Of a stretch of 64,000 nucleotides of DNA, positions 1 through 9,307 are shown piece after piece. The number at the start of each line of letters is the position of its first letter. Within the stretch, counting starts at the first letter, position 1. A program made the position numbers and the translations under genes. A model generated the notes under the pieces. The model was given only the letters and a program-made list of their open reading frames with translations, was not told the origin of the DNA and did not search any database. The stretch is from Sediminibacterium sp. (lineage in GTDB: Bacteria; Bacteroidota; Bacteroidia; B-17B0; Aurantibacillaceae), in NCBI GenBank assembly GCA_030054095.1, contig JASGCO010000005.1, positions 124,001 to 188,000 on the forward strand, written 5' to 3'.

Positions 1-31
1 TTTTTTCTAAAACAACAAAAAACAAAACAAG

Positions 32-865
32 ATGAATGCAATTTTAAATCGCTGGACACCAGCCGAGCTGATGATCCTGCAGGAAGGAACGAACGCTAAA
101 ACCTACAAACTAATCAAGTACACCTTTTTCGATTTGATATTAAAAGATGTGCTACGCCTTGTTCAGGTAGAAAAAGCAATGAACAAGCGCGACCGTCCAA
201 GAATCTACAAATACGTATGCGTCGGCAAACGGTTTTTCAGCTATAATCCCCATATAATTGAAAAACTATTCCTGGATCCTTTCAACAGAAACATGGAATT
301 ACAGGTGCTGTTTGGCAACCTGGTAAAAATGGTGGTAAAGACTTACCGGAACGATGCCTCTTTGCAAACAGATGTTATTTTGAACGGAACACTTAGTTCC
401 TGTTTCGACATGACGACATCCGGGTTTTGGTGGCTCAAACGTTACCATCCCTCTCTTAACACGAAAGGACAGAAACACAAAGAAGAATTAGTGCATGCGC
501 AGGAAGAAACCGGGCGGCAAATACAAAACAGGATTCAAAATAAAGAACCGGAATTGCTAACCCAGATCAAAGATCTAAGCGGCGCATTGTTCCTGTTGCC
601 GGGAATAGATTTTGAAGCGCTTGAAGAACTACTGAACAAACACTTTAACCTCGACCGGCAAACACGCGATGCCTTTTATGTACTGCGAACACTGGAAGAA
701 CAAAACAAAGAGTATGATAGTTCCGGTTGTGGCAGCGGATGTAGTAGTGATAACACAGATGGTGGAGACGGTATAGACAGTGGATGTAGCAGCGATAGCA
801 GTTGTGGAGGCGATGGGGGCAGTGGATGCAGTTCCTGTGGTGGTGGTTGTGGCGGTGGAGATTAA
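32..865 (+). CDS. Hypothetical protein with Gly/Ser/Cys-rich acidic tail (TIGR04222-like?)
   Basis: 277 aa protein of unknown function. Residues 1 to about 228 look globular, mostly helical, without a clear signal peptide or strong membrane segment. The last ~48 residues are almost only Gly, Ser, Asp and Cys, with seven Cys and no Lys or Arg. This layout (folded region plus very low-complexity Gly/Cys tail) recalls TIGR04222-type proteins, but I recognise no diagnostic core motif. The GRDP-like gene follows after 17 nt, so the two are probably co-transcribed. The ATG follows an A-rich stretch, as is common in Bacteroidota. The gene is real; its function is not known. Confidence 0.75.
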   Translation: MNAILNRWTPAELMILQEGTNAKTYKLIKYTFFDLILKDVLRLVQVEKAMNKRDRPRIYKYVCVGKRFFSYNPHIIEKLFLDPFNRNMELQVLFGNLVKMVVKTYRNDASLQTDVILNGTLSSCFDMTTSGFWWLKRYHPSLNTKGQKHKEELVHAQEETGRQIQNRIQNKEPELLTQIKDLSGALFLLPGIDFEALEELLNKHFNLDRQTRDAFYVLRTLEEQNKEYDSSGCGSGCSSDNTDGGDGIDSGCSSDSSCGGDGGSGCSSCGGGCGGGD

Positions 866-882
866 ACATTAAAACACGTTGT

Positions 883-1380
883 ATGATAAACGAAACTGAA
901 TTTTACAATACCGTTATGCAATTTGATCTGGACGATCCGGATGCCACGCATAACTTTACGCAACGACTGGCTAAAGAAAACAATTGGCCCATAGCTTATA
1001 CCCTCCGCGCAGTGTTTGAGTACAAACGATTTATGTTTCTTATCTGCCACACACATCAACAACTCTCACCATCCGAAGCCGTTGATCAGGTGTGGCACTT
1101 ACACCTGCTCTATACCAAATCGTATTGGGAAGACTTTTGCGGAACAGTATTAAAATGCACTATTCACCACATACCCTCACAGGGAGGAAAGCAGGAGAAC
1201 GCAAAGCACAAAACGATGTATAAAAACACACTGGATATTTACCGGCAGGTTTTTAGCCAATCTCCACCCGAGGATATATGGCCGCCGGCAAACGGCAGAA
1301 GACAGCCAGCGGAGTACCGATGGATAGACCGGAAGCAGTTTTTTATCATTCCACGCCCCAACTGGTGGGGTAAAAAATAA
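883..1380 (+). CDS. GRDP-like (DUF1399) domain protein
   Basis: 165 aa. The ATG at 883 is chosen over an upstream in-frame ATG at 802 because the latter would overlap the low-complexity tail of the preceding gene and add a Trp-rich peptide that is a shadow of that repeat. Residues 67-77 read VDQVWHLHLLY, the hallmark of the glycine-rich-domain-protein family (PF07173, DUF1399), preceded by a helix resembling its F-x-F-L segment. The family's biochemical role is unclear to me. In plants the domain is often fused to a Gly-rich region; here the Gly-rich region sits in the neighbouring protein, which suggests the two act together (inference). Confidence 0.7.
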   Translation: MINETEFYNTVMQFDLDDPDATHNFTQRLAKENNWPIAYTLRAVFEYKRFMFLICHTHQQLSPSEAVDQVWHLHLLYTKSYWEDFCGTVLKCTIHHIPSQGGKQENAKHKTMYKNTLDIYRQVFSQSPPEDIWPPANGRRQPAEYRWIDRKQFFIIPRPNWWGKK

Positions 1381-1381
1381 A

Positions 1382-3265
1382 TCAATCCTGAATAACCCTG
1401 AATTCAATTCGCCGGTTTTGAGCATGTTGCTCCTCGCTGCAAATAATCCCGTCTGAGCATTGATTCAGCAGACGTGTTTCCCCAAACCCTTTACTGATTA
1501 TTCGATCTGCATCAACCCCATGTTCCGAAAGGTAAGATTTTGCTGCTTCTGCGCGCGCTTCGCTAAGGCGCAAATTATCTATACTGTTTCCTTTGCTATC
1601 TGTGTGGGCCTGTAACTCAATCTTTATGGCCCGGTTGGCTTTTAAGGCCATCACCACCTTATCTAGCGTTTGCCGGGCAGCGGGTAAAAGATCATATTTC
1701 CCAAAATCAAATTGTATGTTTTCAATAATAGGTGCATTTACTTTTTTATTATTCATTACATCCAGCCACGGGTCATCCAGGAAAACATCTTTTAACGCGC
1801 TCATCTCGGTAGCCAGAGGTTTATATACCAATTTGTTTCCTTTAATAACAGTAATAACTTTTATAAGGTTTTCCTCACTACTGTAAACCAAAACATTATT
1901 AAACACATCCAGATTGTGTTCGCCATTGTCGGCACTCAAAAAAAACCGCTTAAGAAAAGGAAGGTATTTAAATTTAAACGTTCCAAAATCATCTGTTACC
2001 GCACTATCAATAGGTTCGTAACGATCGTTCAGTAAAATAATTTTTAGTTTACCTAGCGGATTATTGATGTTGTCTCCATAAAGTGTTGCCGAAACATTCA
2101 TTTTCATGTCCTCTTCCGACAAAACAATATCGTTGTACAAAGGGTTGTCGCTTGCCGAAAATTTGGCAGAATAACGTTTACCCGCTACAGAATCAAGGGT
2201 TCGCGCAAACTTGTCATCTTTGTTAACCATATCCAGACGCTGTCCGTTTTTTATCTGATCCTGATCTACGCCAACTAGATAATCACTCCCCGGCTTAATG
2301 TTTTCAAACACAAACGCGCCAAAAGAGTTGGTTGTCGCTTTTTTTACAATCGTATTCCGGTAATTACTCAGATAAACCGTTTTGTTCGCGAAAAATTGTT
2401 TCTGTGCTGGGTCAGACAAAATTAACTTTCCACCAACCATTTGCGTGTAAGCATTATCTCCCAGATCAGGTGTAACGGAAAACCGAAGGGTTGAAGCATT
2501 CAGCGGTTTAACCTCCAGTTCTTTCTTTTCAGAACTATAAAGTTTAATCGTTTGTTCCGGATTTTTTGCAGTTTCAGGAAAAACAAGATCAATCCAGACA
2601 GCTTCATTTATCTTAACAGACGGGAATACAAAATGTCCGTAACGATTGGTGCGGGTCTGTTTAATCAACCTGTTGTTTTTATCCAGCAAACGAACCTCTT
2701 TATAAGCAGGATATGATTTTTGAGAACTGCTAAAAGTAAAATAACCGGTCAGTTGAACAGGTACTGCCTGATCTGGAACAGGTTCCACCTTAATGGAAAC
2801 GGGTTCTTTTTTCAAAACAGATTTTAAAAAAAACGTGTTATACACCGAATCATCCACCATCTGACGATTTCCGTTCCAAATAACTTTATGAGAGGCACTC
2901 TTAAAAACGGTTGAATCAATAGCTTCATCGGCTTTAGCAAAAAACGGTAGGTCAACTTCGTAAGTCATCAACATATCCTGTTTTTCCGCGGGAACATTAA
3001 TGGCGTTTACCTCCATAAATTGCGTAATACAGTCTGGATGAGTAAAAACCAAAGTATAATTTTTACCAAAATCCAAACGCGACCTAAAAAGATCCGATGA
3101 TGTTGTATAGGACGAAGATTGCGCTTTGCCCGATTCCATGACCTTTACAGTTACTTTTTTTAAAGGTGAGTTGTTAAGGGTACAATGCCCAATAATCAAT
3201 ATCTGAGCGGAAAGATAACCATTGGCCACCACCAGAAGGATTAAAAAAACAAAGCGGATTAACAC
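1382..3265 (-). CDS. OmpA-family outer membrane/periplasmic protein with carboxypeptidase-regulatory-like repeats
   Basis: 627 aa. An N-terminal signal peptide (MLIRFVFLILLVVANG...SAQ) is followed by several beta-sandwich segments reminiscent of CarboxypepD-reg/SdrD-like domains (GHFVFPSVK, GAFVFENIKPG and GTFKFKYLP mark the ends of three). A C-terminal OmpA-like peptidoglycan-binding domain covers about residues 513-627, with IQFDFGKYDL, the LQAHTDSKG motif and NRRIEF near the end. It probably tethers an outer-membrane or surface assembly to peptidoglycan. Its 3' end lies 2 nt from that of the convergent GRDP-like gene. Similar OmpA proteins sit beside T9SS/PorE-like or gliding genes, but no such neighbour is seen here. 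Confidence 0.88.
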   Translation of the reverse strand: MLIRFVFLILLVVANGYLSAQILIIGHCTLNNSPLKKVTVKVMESGKAQSSSYTTSSDLFRSRLDFGKNYTLVFTHPDCITQFMEVNAINVPAEKQDMLMTYEVDLPFFAKADEAIDSTVFKSASHKVIWNGNRQMVDDSVYNTFFLKSVLKKEPVSIKVEPVPDQAVPVQLTGYFTFSSSQKSYPAYKEVRLLDKNNRLIKQTRTNRYGHFVFPSVKINEAVWIDLVFPETAKNPEQTIKLYSSEKKELEVKPLNASTLRFSVTPDLGDNAYTQMVGGKLILSDPAQKQFFANKTVYLSNYRNTIVKKATTNSFGAFVFENIKPGSDYLVGVDQDQIKNGQRLDMVNKDDKFARTLDSVAGKRYSAKFSASDNPLYNDIVLSEEDMKMNVSATLYGDNINNPLGKLKIILLNDRYEPIDSAVTDDFGTFKFKYLPFLKRFFLSADNGEHNLDVFNNVLVYSSEENLIKVITVIKGNKLVYKPLATEMSALKDVFLDDPWLDVMNNKKVNAPIIENIQFDFGKYDLLPAARQTLDKVVMALKANRAIKIELQAHTDSKGNSIDNLRLSEARAEAAKSYLSEHGVDADRIISKGFGETRLLNQCSDGIICSEEQHAQNRRIEFRVIQD

Positions 3266-3288
3266 ACTTAAATATACAGTTTTTGATG

Positions 3289-4362
3289 TTAAAATGAATA
3301 ATTGTTCTGTGTTTGCAGCAATAAATCACTCAACGTTGAAGGAGTATAGTTCTTAACAGAAAGCGTAATTACCTCGCCACCGTATAATTCCGAAAGTGAT
3401 GTTTTATAGGCAGCTGTTATTTTTTGGAGGTAGTTTTTTTGTATGCCTTTTTCGTACGTTCGCCCTCTTCGGGCAATGTTTTTTTGCAAGTTTATCACAG
3501 GGCTATCAATGAACAAAACAACATCCGGTTTCGGAATTTGTTGCGCCAGAGCATTAAAATGCTTCTTATAAAAGAGGTAATCCTGTTTACGGAGATTGAT
3601 ATGAGCAAACAGCAGGCATTTATATAAACTATAATCGCTTACGGTTAACGTGGGCCTTGTTGAAAAATGCGAGTGTAATTGCTGGAAACGATCAATAAGA
3701 AAACTATACTCTAATGGAAAACCATACAGGTTAGGATTAGTGTAAAAAAGAGGGAGTAACGCGTTTTGTTCGAATTTTTCCGGAACAAAGTCTGCCGCCC
3801 ATTGTTTAGCCAGTGCCTCGGCCAGAGTGCTTTTTCCTGAACCAATATTTCCTTCCACACAAATATATATAGGTTTCGGAATAAACGGCACAACAGATAA
3901 TTCGTCTTTGCACGAACGAAATAAGGAACGTATAGTTTTTCCAAGCACCGGATGCCTCCATCCGGGAGCAATATCCATTAAGGGCTTTAAAACAAACTGG
4001 CGTAAGTGCAATCGGGGATGCGGGAGAATCAATTCAGGGGTGTTAATAATAGCATCGTTGAAAAACAGAAGGTCAATGTCAATAACCCGATCGGTGTTTT
4101 TTTTCTTTCCCCTCACGCGCCCCATATCTGACTCTATTTTCAGCAAAGTGGTTATTAGAGTTGGCGCACTCAGTTTTGTTTCTACAATAAGGCACTGATT
4201 GATGTGATTATTTTTACTATATCCTCCCCAGGGAGCTGTTTCGTAATAGGCCGATGTTTTTAAAATCGGCCCAACTGTTTTACTTATTCTGTTTCTGGCT
4301 TTTTCAAGCTGTAAAACACGGAATCCCAGATTGCCGCCCAAACACAAAACCGCGGTATTCAT
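3289..4362 (-). CDS. folK: Bifunctional HPPK (FolK) - deoxynucleoside kinase fusion
   Basis: 357 aa with two enzymes in one chain. Residues 1 to about 155 are 6-hydroxymethyl-7,8-dihydropterin pyrophosphokinase of the folate pathway: LCLGGNLG start, YYETAPWG, the MGRVRGKK...DIDLLFF motif and LPHPRLHLRQFVLKPL. From about residue 163 a deoxynucleoside kinase follows: P-loop EGNIGSGKST, the DYS substrate motif and an Arg-rich lid (NIARRGRTYEKG). The junction is short and in frame, with no internal start needed. It is divergent from sppA with a 52 nt intergenic region. I believe this fusion recurs in Bacteroidota, but I cannot check it here. Nucleoside specificity (dA/dG versus dC) cannot be read from the sequence. 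Confidence 0.92.
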   Translation of the reverse strand: MNTAVLCLGGNLGFRVLQLEKARNRISKTVGPILKTSAYYETAPWGGYSKNNHINQCLIVETKLSAPTLITTLLKIESDMGRVRGKKKNTDRVIDIDLLFFNDAIINTPELILPHPRLHLRQFVLKPLMDIAPGWRHPVLGKTIRSLFRSCKDELSVVPFIPKPIYICVEGNIGSGKSTLAEALAKQWAADFVPEKFEQNALLPLFYTNPNLYGFPLEYSFLIDRFQQLHSHFSTRPTLTVSDYSLYKCLLFAHINLRKQDYLFYKKHFNALAQQIPKPDVVLFIDSPVINLQKNIARRGRTYEKGIQKNYLQKITAAYKTSLSELYGGEVITLSVKNYTPSTLSDLLLQTQNNYSF

Positions 4363-4414
4363 TAGCCTCTTAATAGAAAAAACGATAATTTTACGCGAAG
4401 ATACAAATTAATCT

Positions 4415-6193
4415 ATGAAACAGTTTTTTGGCGCTTTTTTCGGAAGTATTGTGGGAATGATTATTGCAACACTGATTGCCTTGGTGATAGTGGTAATGGT
4501 AATTACCAGCAGCATCAGTTCTGCCATTAGCCAGTCAAATGTGAAAGAAGAAAACACGAGTATTTATAACAATAGTGTTTTAAAAATCAGCCTTAATGGC
4601 GCAATTGACGAACGGGCGTTAGAAAATCCGCTCGAAGAGTTTGATCTGGGACCATTGTCTCAGCCATCAAATCTGGGATTAAACATGCTTATTAAGTCTA
4701 TAGATGGGGCGCAACAGGACGACCGGATAAAAGGCATTTTTCTCAATATCAAATCGGTTCAAACTGGATACGCCAGCCTTCAGGAACTCAGAAGGGCGCT
4801 GGAAGCATTCCGGCAAAGCGGAAAATTTATTTATGCCTACGCCGAAAATTATGGGCAACCTGAGTACTATCTGGCCTCTGTAGCTACCGATGTGTTTTTA
4901 CACCCACAGGGTATTGTGGAGTGGAAGGGGTTAAGCATGCAGTTGATGTTTTATAAACCAGCGCTCGAAAAGTGGAACGTTGATGTACAGATTTTCCGTC
5001 ATGGTAAATTCAAAAGTGCCATCGAACCTTATATGCTCGATAAGATGAGTGATGCCAATCGTCAGCAGGGAGAAAAATTCCTGAATGGAATATGGAGTAC
5101 CATAGTAACAGATGTTAGCCGTAACCGCAATATACCATCGGATAGTCTTCAGTTTTTTGCAGTCGAAATGACAATAGGCAGCGCGCAAAAGGCCTTCGAT
5201 AAAAAGTTGGTGGATAAACTGCTTTACGATGATGAAGTAAGTGAAGCGTTAAAGAAAAAGCTTGGTATAAAGGAAAATGAAAAAGTAAATATGACTGGCT
5301 TAAGCAATTACTACCATCATATTTCTGAAAAGAGTTTTTCTGAAAAAATAGCTGTTATTTATGCCAATGGCGAAATTGCCGGAGGCTCCGGAAGCGAATC
5401 GGTAATTGGCAGTGATGGCTTAGTAAAAGCGTTACGGGAAGCCCGAAAAGACAAGAACGTTAAGGCGGTGGTACTACGCGTGAATTCGCCGGGAGGAAGC
5501 GCTCTGGCAAGCGATGTAATATGGCGGGAAGCATTACTCTGCAAACAGGAAAAGCCTCTTATTGTAAGTATGGGGAATTATGCAGCCAGTGGCGGGTATT
5601 ATATCAGTTGTCCGGCCTCGCGTATTTTTGCATTGGAAAACACCATTACGGGTTCTATCGGTGTTTACGGAATACTGCCTAATGTGCAAAAGGTATTAGC
5701 CCAACACATTGGTGTAAACATCGATACGGTAAATACCAACAAGCACAGTGATGGCGGTGGGATTTTTAGATCAGCAGATGAGAAAGAACGGCAGGTTATC
5801 CAGGCAGGAATAGAAAATGTGTACCAGACGTTTATTACGAAAGTAGCCGAGGGTCGTCGGACAACACCCGAGCAAATCGACAGTATAGGACAGGGACGTG
5901 TGTGGAGCGGCCGCGACGCGCTGGAAATTGGGCTGGTGGACGAATTGGGCGGATTAAAAGAAGCCCTTGCCGCCGCCGCAAAAATGGCAAAGCTGAAGGA
6001 GTACAGTGTAGTAGAGCTACCACGGATGAAAGACCCTATCAGTAAATTACTCGGACGGAAAGAACAGGAAGCCGAAGAGGCCGCTATTAAAAAGCAATTA
6101 GGTGCTTTTTATGACTATTATAAACACGCGCAAAACCTGATGCAAAGCCGCGACATTCAGGCGCGTTTACCGTATCATCTTTCCATTCACTAA
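4415..6193 (+). CDS. sppA: Signal peptide peptidase SppA, 67K type
   Basis: 592 aa membrane-anchored Ser/Lys protease that degrades cleaved signal peptides. One N-terminal membrane segment (about residues 8-32) is followed by tandem ClpP/crotonase-like domains, giving the long (67K) form. The likely catalytic dyad is Lys200 (GKFKSAIEP) in the first half and Ser392 (NYAASGGYYIS) in the second; ITGSIGVYG follows the Ser as usual. The GT4 glycosyltransferase gene starts 4 nt after the stop, suggesting co-transcription. A TAnnTTTA-like box lies in the short divergent region shared with folK. Confidence 0.95.
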   Translation: MKQFFGAFFGSIVGMIIATLIALVIVVMVITSSISSAISQSNVKEENTSIYNNSVLKISLNGAIDERALENPLEEFDLGPLSQPSNLGLNMLIKSIDGAQQDDRIKGIFLNIKSVQTGYASLQELRRALEAFRQSGKFIYAYAENYGQPEYYLASVATDVFLHPQGIVEWKGLSMQLMFYKPALEKWNVDVQIFRHGKFKSAIEPYMLDKMSDANRQQGEKFLNGIWSTIVTDVSRNRNIPSDSLQFFAVEMTIGSAQKAFDKKLVDKLLYDDEVSEALKKKLGIKENEKVNMTGLSNYYHHISEKSFSEKIAVIYANGEIAGGSGSESVIGSDGLVKALREARKDKNVKAVVLRVNSPGGSALASDVIWREALLCKQEKPLIVSMGNYAASGGYYISCPASRIFALENTITGSIGVYGILPNVQKVLAQHIGVNIDTVNTNKHSDGGGIFRSADEKERQVIQAGIENVYQTFITKVAEGRRTTPEQIDSIGQGRVWSGRDALEIGLVDELGGLKEALAAAAKMAKLKEYSVVELPRMKDPISKLLGRKEQEAEEAAIKKQLGAFYDYYKHAQNLMQSRDIQARLPYHLSIH

Positions 6194-6197
6194 ATAG

Positions 6198-7346
6198 ATG
6201 CGGGTAGCTTTATTAACAGATGGAATTTGGCCTTATGTACTTGGCGGCATGCAAAAGCATTCCTATTACATTTGCCGTTATTTAGCACGGCAAGGCGTTA
6301 AAGTCGATTTATACCACTATAATAATAGCGCGTATGCGGTTGATGCGCTTGAGTTTTTTACAGCAGAGGAGCGGACTAACATAACACCTTATGTCATAAA
6401 TTTTCCAAAGGGAACCGCTTTTCCGGGACATTATATCTATAAAAACTATCAGTATTCACGGCTCATTTTTGAAGCCATGCAACCACATCTTGCACAGTAC
6501 GATTTTATTTACGCAAAGGGGTTTACGCCCTGGTACCTGTTAAAGCAAAAACGAAGCGGTAAATTTTCCTGTGCCCGCGTGGGGGTTAAATTTCATGGTT
6601 ACGAAATGTTTCAGCGTAGCCCCGATTTTAAAACAAAACTGCAGCACCTCCTGTTGTTACGGGCTACGGTACGGCAGATCAGCCGTATGGCAGATGTGGT
6701 GTTTTCTTATGGTGGTAAAATTACCGACATCATTAAGCAAATAGGAGTAGCACCTGAACGAATTGTTGAAATGCCGTCGGGTGTAGAAACAGAGTGGCTG
6801 GTTTCTGAAATCCGCCCTGCACATAAACCTATGCGGTTTTTGTTTTTAGGGCGCTATGAACGACGTAAAGGAGTAGAAGAATTAAACACGGTACTTGGCA
6901 AACTCGTGAAGGAGGAAGGATTAAAATGGGAAATGCATTTTATAGGACCTATTCCAAAAGAAAAACAAGTACCATATACCAACTGCAAATATCATGGTGA
7001 GATACGGGATCGCGGGCAACTCTTAACCCACCTTCGGTCAATGGATGTGTTGGTGTGTCCCAGTTGGAGTGAGGGAATGCCCAATGTTATACTGGAAGCT
7101 ATGGCAAACGGACTGGCCGTTATTTCAACCGATACGGGCGCCACGCGATTACTGGTAGATGCAAAAAACGGCCATCTGCTTCCGGAAGTGAGCATCCCCG
7201 GCCTGGAAACCGTGATGCGTGATTTCCTGAATAAACCGGCAGAAGAAATGGAAGCGATGAAACATGCCTCTGTTTCCAGAATCAAAACTAATTTCCTGTG
7301 GGAAGGATTAATAAAAAACCTGTTGGAAAAACTAAATCTGAAATGA
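6198..7346 (+). CDS. Glycosyltransferase family 4 protein
   Basis: 382 aa, GT-B fold. The N-terminal half begins with the LLTDGIWPYVLGGMQKHSYY acceptor-side motif (the GGM loop). The C-terminal half contains FLFLGRYERRKGVEEL, VLVCPSWSEGMPNVILEAMANG (the donor-binding E-x7-E motif) and VISTDTGATRLLV. It should transfer a sugar from a nucleotide donor in envelope polysaccharide or glycolipid synthesis; donor and acceptor are not predictable. It is 4 nt downstream of sppA, and no other polysaccharide genes are adjacent. Confidence 0.9.
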   Translation: MRVALLTDGIWPYVLGGMQKHSYYICRYLARQGVKVDLYHYNNSAYAVDALEFFTAEERTNITPYVINFPKGTAFPGHYIYKNYQYSRLIFEAMQPHLAQYDFIYAKGFTPWYLLKQKRSGKFSCARVGVKFHGYEMFQRSPDFKTKLQHLLLLRATVRQISRMADVVFSYGGKITDIIKQIGVAPERIVEMPSGVETEWLVSEIRPAHKPMRFLFLGRYERRKGVEELNTVLGKLVKEEGLKWEMHFIGPIPKEKQVPYTNCKYHGEIRDRGQLLTHLRSMDVLVCPSWSEGMPNVILEAMANGLAVISTDTGATRLLVDAKNGHLLPEVSIPGLETVMRDFLNKPAEEMEAMKHASVSRIKTNFLWEGLIKNLLEKLNLK

Positions 7347-7426
7347 TATAGGTATCCGGGTCGGTTTGAATGCAACAATTTGCATCCTTAAATTTTATAC
7401 ATTTAACAGGTTTGACGAAGTAATCC

Positions 7427-9223
7427 ATGAAGGAACAAATTTGTTTTTTAATATTCTCCTTGGTTTTGTTGGTCTCTTTTAGAGCAGAAGCACAACAACG
7501 CGTTAAATCCATCCATCAGGAACAAAGTGAGTTTTACAGTTCACAGAAAGGATTAACAGAAGCGGGATTCGATAGCCTTGGCGGCCGCCAGCCTCAGCCA
7601 GATCTTGTTTCTGTCCGAAGTAATTCACCATGTGTATTAACCAAACGGGTGTTGGGCTGGCACCCATACTGGAACGGAACAACCTACACCAACTACCAAT
7701 GGAACCTGTTAAGCGATCTGGTGTATTTTGATTACAGTGTTTCGCCAACCACAGGCAACAATACCAACACAAGCTTTGCGTGGACAACGGCCAGTGTTGT
7801 AACGGTAGCAAAAAATAATAACACCAACGTTCATATTTGTGTTACGTTGTTTGGTGGCCACAGTTCTTTTTGGGCCAGCAGTTCGGCACAAAATACATTG
7901 ATCAGTAACCTGGTGAACTTATTAAACGCCCGGGGCGGAAATGGCATTAACATTGACTTTGAAGGGATGGGAAGTTCCGATAACGCTCCTTTTGTAGCCT
8001 TTATGACAAACCTCAATAACGCGTTGAATGCGGCAAATCCAAACTATCAGTTAAGCGTTTGTTTGTATGCGGTAGATTGGGGAAACAGCTTCAACATAAC
8101 AGCATTAAATCCCCTGGTTGACTTTTACACCATTATGGGTTACGATTATTATTATGCCGGCAGCACAACAGCCGGACCAACTGCGCCCCTTTATAATTTT
8201 GAAACCAATTACAACTATACGCTGGGGCGCACCATTTCGTATTATATGAAACAAGGCGCTCCGGCCTCTAAACTTTTAATGGGCCTGCCTTATTACGGCA
8301 GGGAATGGGAAGTTAATGGCACATCTGTACCCGCCACCACTACCGGGAATTTTAACGCCAGCCGAACCTTATTGGCAGTAAATAATAATACAACGAATTA
8401 CAACACAACCACTAAATTCTGGGAAGGAAATTGTTATAGCCCCTATTATAAGTATAGTTCCGGTACCAGTACCCGTCAGTGCTGGATAGACGACGTGTAC
8501 AGTCTGGGCCGGAAGTATGATATGGTAAATCAACGGGGATTGGGGGGTATTGGTATATGGGCTTTAGGATATGATGACGGCCTTTCCGGCTACTGGAACC
8601 TGATCAGGGATAAGTTTTCAGACTGTGCGCCCATAGTGTGCTCAGACAGTTTGTTTGATATGGGTGGGCCCACGCGCAATTACTACAACGATGAACGCTA
8701 TCAGTTCACTCTTAGTGCGCCAACAGGTAGTGTTGTTCGATTACAGTTTAAAAGTTTCGGAACAGAATTCGGTTACGATAGTTTGTGGTTGTACAATGGC
8801 GCTAACAGCAATGCGCCGCTCATAGGCAGTTATACAGGAACTAACACTCCCGGAACAGTTACCAGTTCAGGAACAGCATTAACACTAAGATTTAAAAGTG
8901 ATGGTGCAACAGTAAGTTTTGGGTATAAGGCGCTTAAAAGTTGTGTGCCGGTTGTTGTATCACAGATAAAAAAACAGGACACCAACGATGATCTGTCTGT
9001 TTATCCGAACCCGGTTACCGCGGGATCCTTTTTAACTGTTATTGGAAAAGAATCTTACGACAGGATAACGATAAGAGATACAAAGGGATTATTAGTTATG
9101 GACAAAGTCTTTGTGCCGGAGGAACAAATACAATTGCCTACTCTGCCCTCCGGACTCTATCTGGTTTGCCTGATCCGTGCAGATGGAGCGGTTCGTAAAC
9201 CCATTAAACTTCTTGTACATTAG
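7427..9223 (+). CDS. Secreted GH18-like glycosyl hydrolase with CUB-like domain and T9SS sorting signal
   Basis: 598 aa. Signal peptide at residues 1-22, then a GH18 (chitinase/ENGase-like) barrel to about residue 400. The family motif DGxDxDxE appears here as GINIDFE with Asp177 and the catalytic-acid Glu179, but the first Asp is Asn175. MGYDYYYAG and the final GIGIWALGYD strand also fit GH18. A CUB-like beta-sandwich (about residues 405-505, from CSDSLFDMGGP to the Cys after GYKALK) is followed by a T9SS type A C-terminal domain (LSVYPNPVTAG...LPSGLYLVCL). The protein is probably exported to the surface to cleave beta-1,4-GlcNAc-containing glycans. Activity is uncertain because of the Asn substitution, although related spore-cortex and SI-clan GH18 enzymes vary here. 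Confidence 0.88.
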   Translation: MKEQICFLIFSLVLLVSFRAEAQQRVKSIHQEQSEFYSSQKGLTEAGFDSLGGRQPQPDLVSVRSNSPCVLTKRVLGWHPYWNGTTYTNYQWNLLSDLVYFDYSVSPTTGNNTNTSFAWTTASVVTVAKNNNTNVHICVTLFGGHSSFWASSSAQNTLISNLVNLLNARGGNGINIDFEGMGSSDNAPFVAFMTNLNNALNAANPNYQLSVCLYAVDWGNSFNITALNPLVDFYTIMGYDYYYAGSTTAGPTAPLYNFETNYNYTLGRTISYYMKQGAPASKLLMGLPYYGREWEVNGTSVPATTTGNFNASRTLLAVNNNTTNYNTTTKFWEGNCYSPYYKYSSGTSTRQCWIDDVYSLGRKYDMVNQRGLGGIGIWALGYDDGLSGYWNLIRDKFSDCAPIVCSDSLFDMGGPTRNYYNDERYQFTLSAPTGSVVRLQFKSFGTEFGYDSLWLYNGANSNAPLIGSYTGTNTPGTVTSSGTALTLRFKSDGATVSFGYKALKSCVPVVVSQIKKQDTNDDLSVYPNPVTAGSFLTVIGKESYDRITIRDTKGLLVMDKVFVPEEQIQLPTLPSGLYLVCLIRADGAVRKPIKLLVH

Positions 9224-9259
9224 CACTTTTCAAAGCGGTAGTCTTTTGACCACTTGTGA

Positions 9260-9307
9260 ATCAAACGCTACCACTTGTTAAAATGGCTTTTTATTCTGGC
9301 GTTTGAT
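9260..9307 (+). repeat. 9-bp inverted repeat in the leader of the 9347 gene
   Basis: ATCAAACGC at 9260-9268 is perfectly complementary to GCGTTTGAT at 9299-9307, enclosing 30 nt. ACCACTTGT also occurs twice nearby (just before and inside the arm interval). The element lies 40 nt before the ATG at 9347 and could be a 5' UTR stem or an operator. No function can be assigned. Confidence 0.4.

Noticed and set aside
645-869. Antisense Cys/His-rich frame
   Set aside because: It is the complement of the low-complexity tail repeat, not an independent gene.
802-882. Upstream ATG extending the GRDP-like protein by 27 residues
   Set aside because: The extension is Trp/Arg-rich only because it reads the Gly/Cys tail repeat of the preceding gene in another frame.
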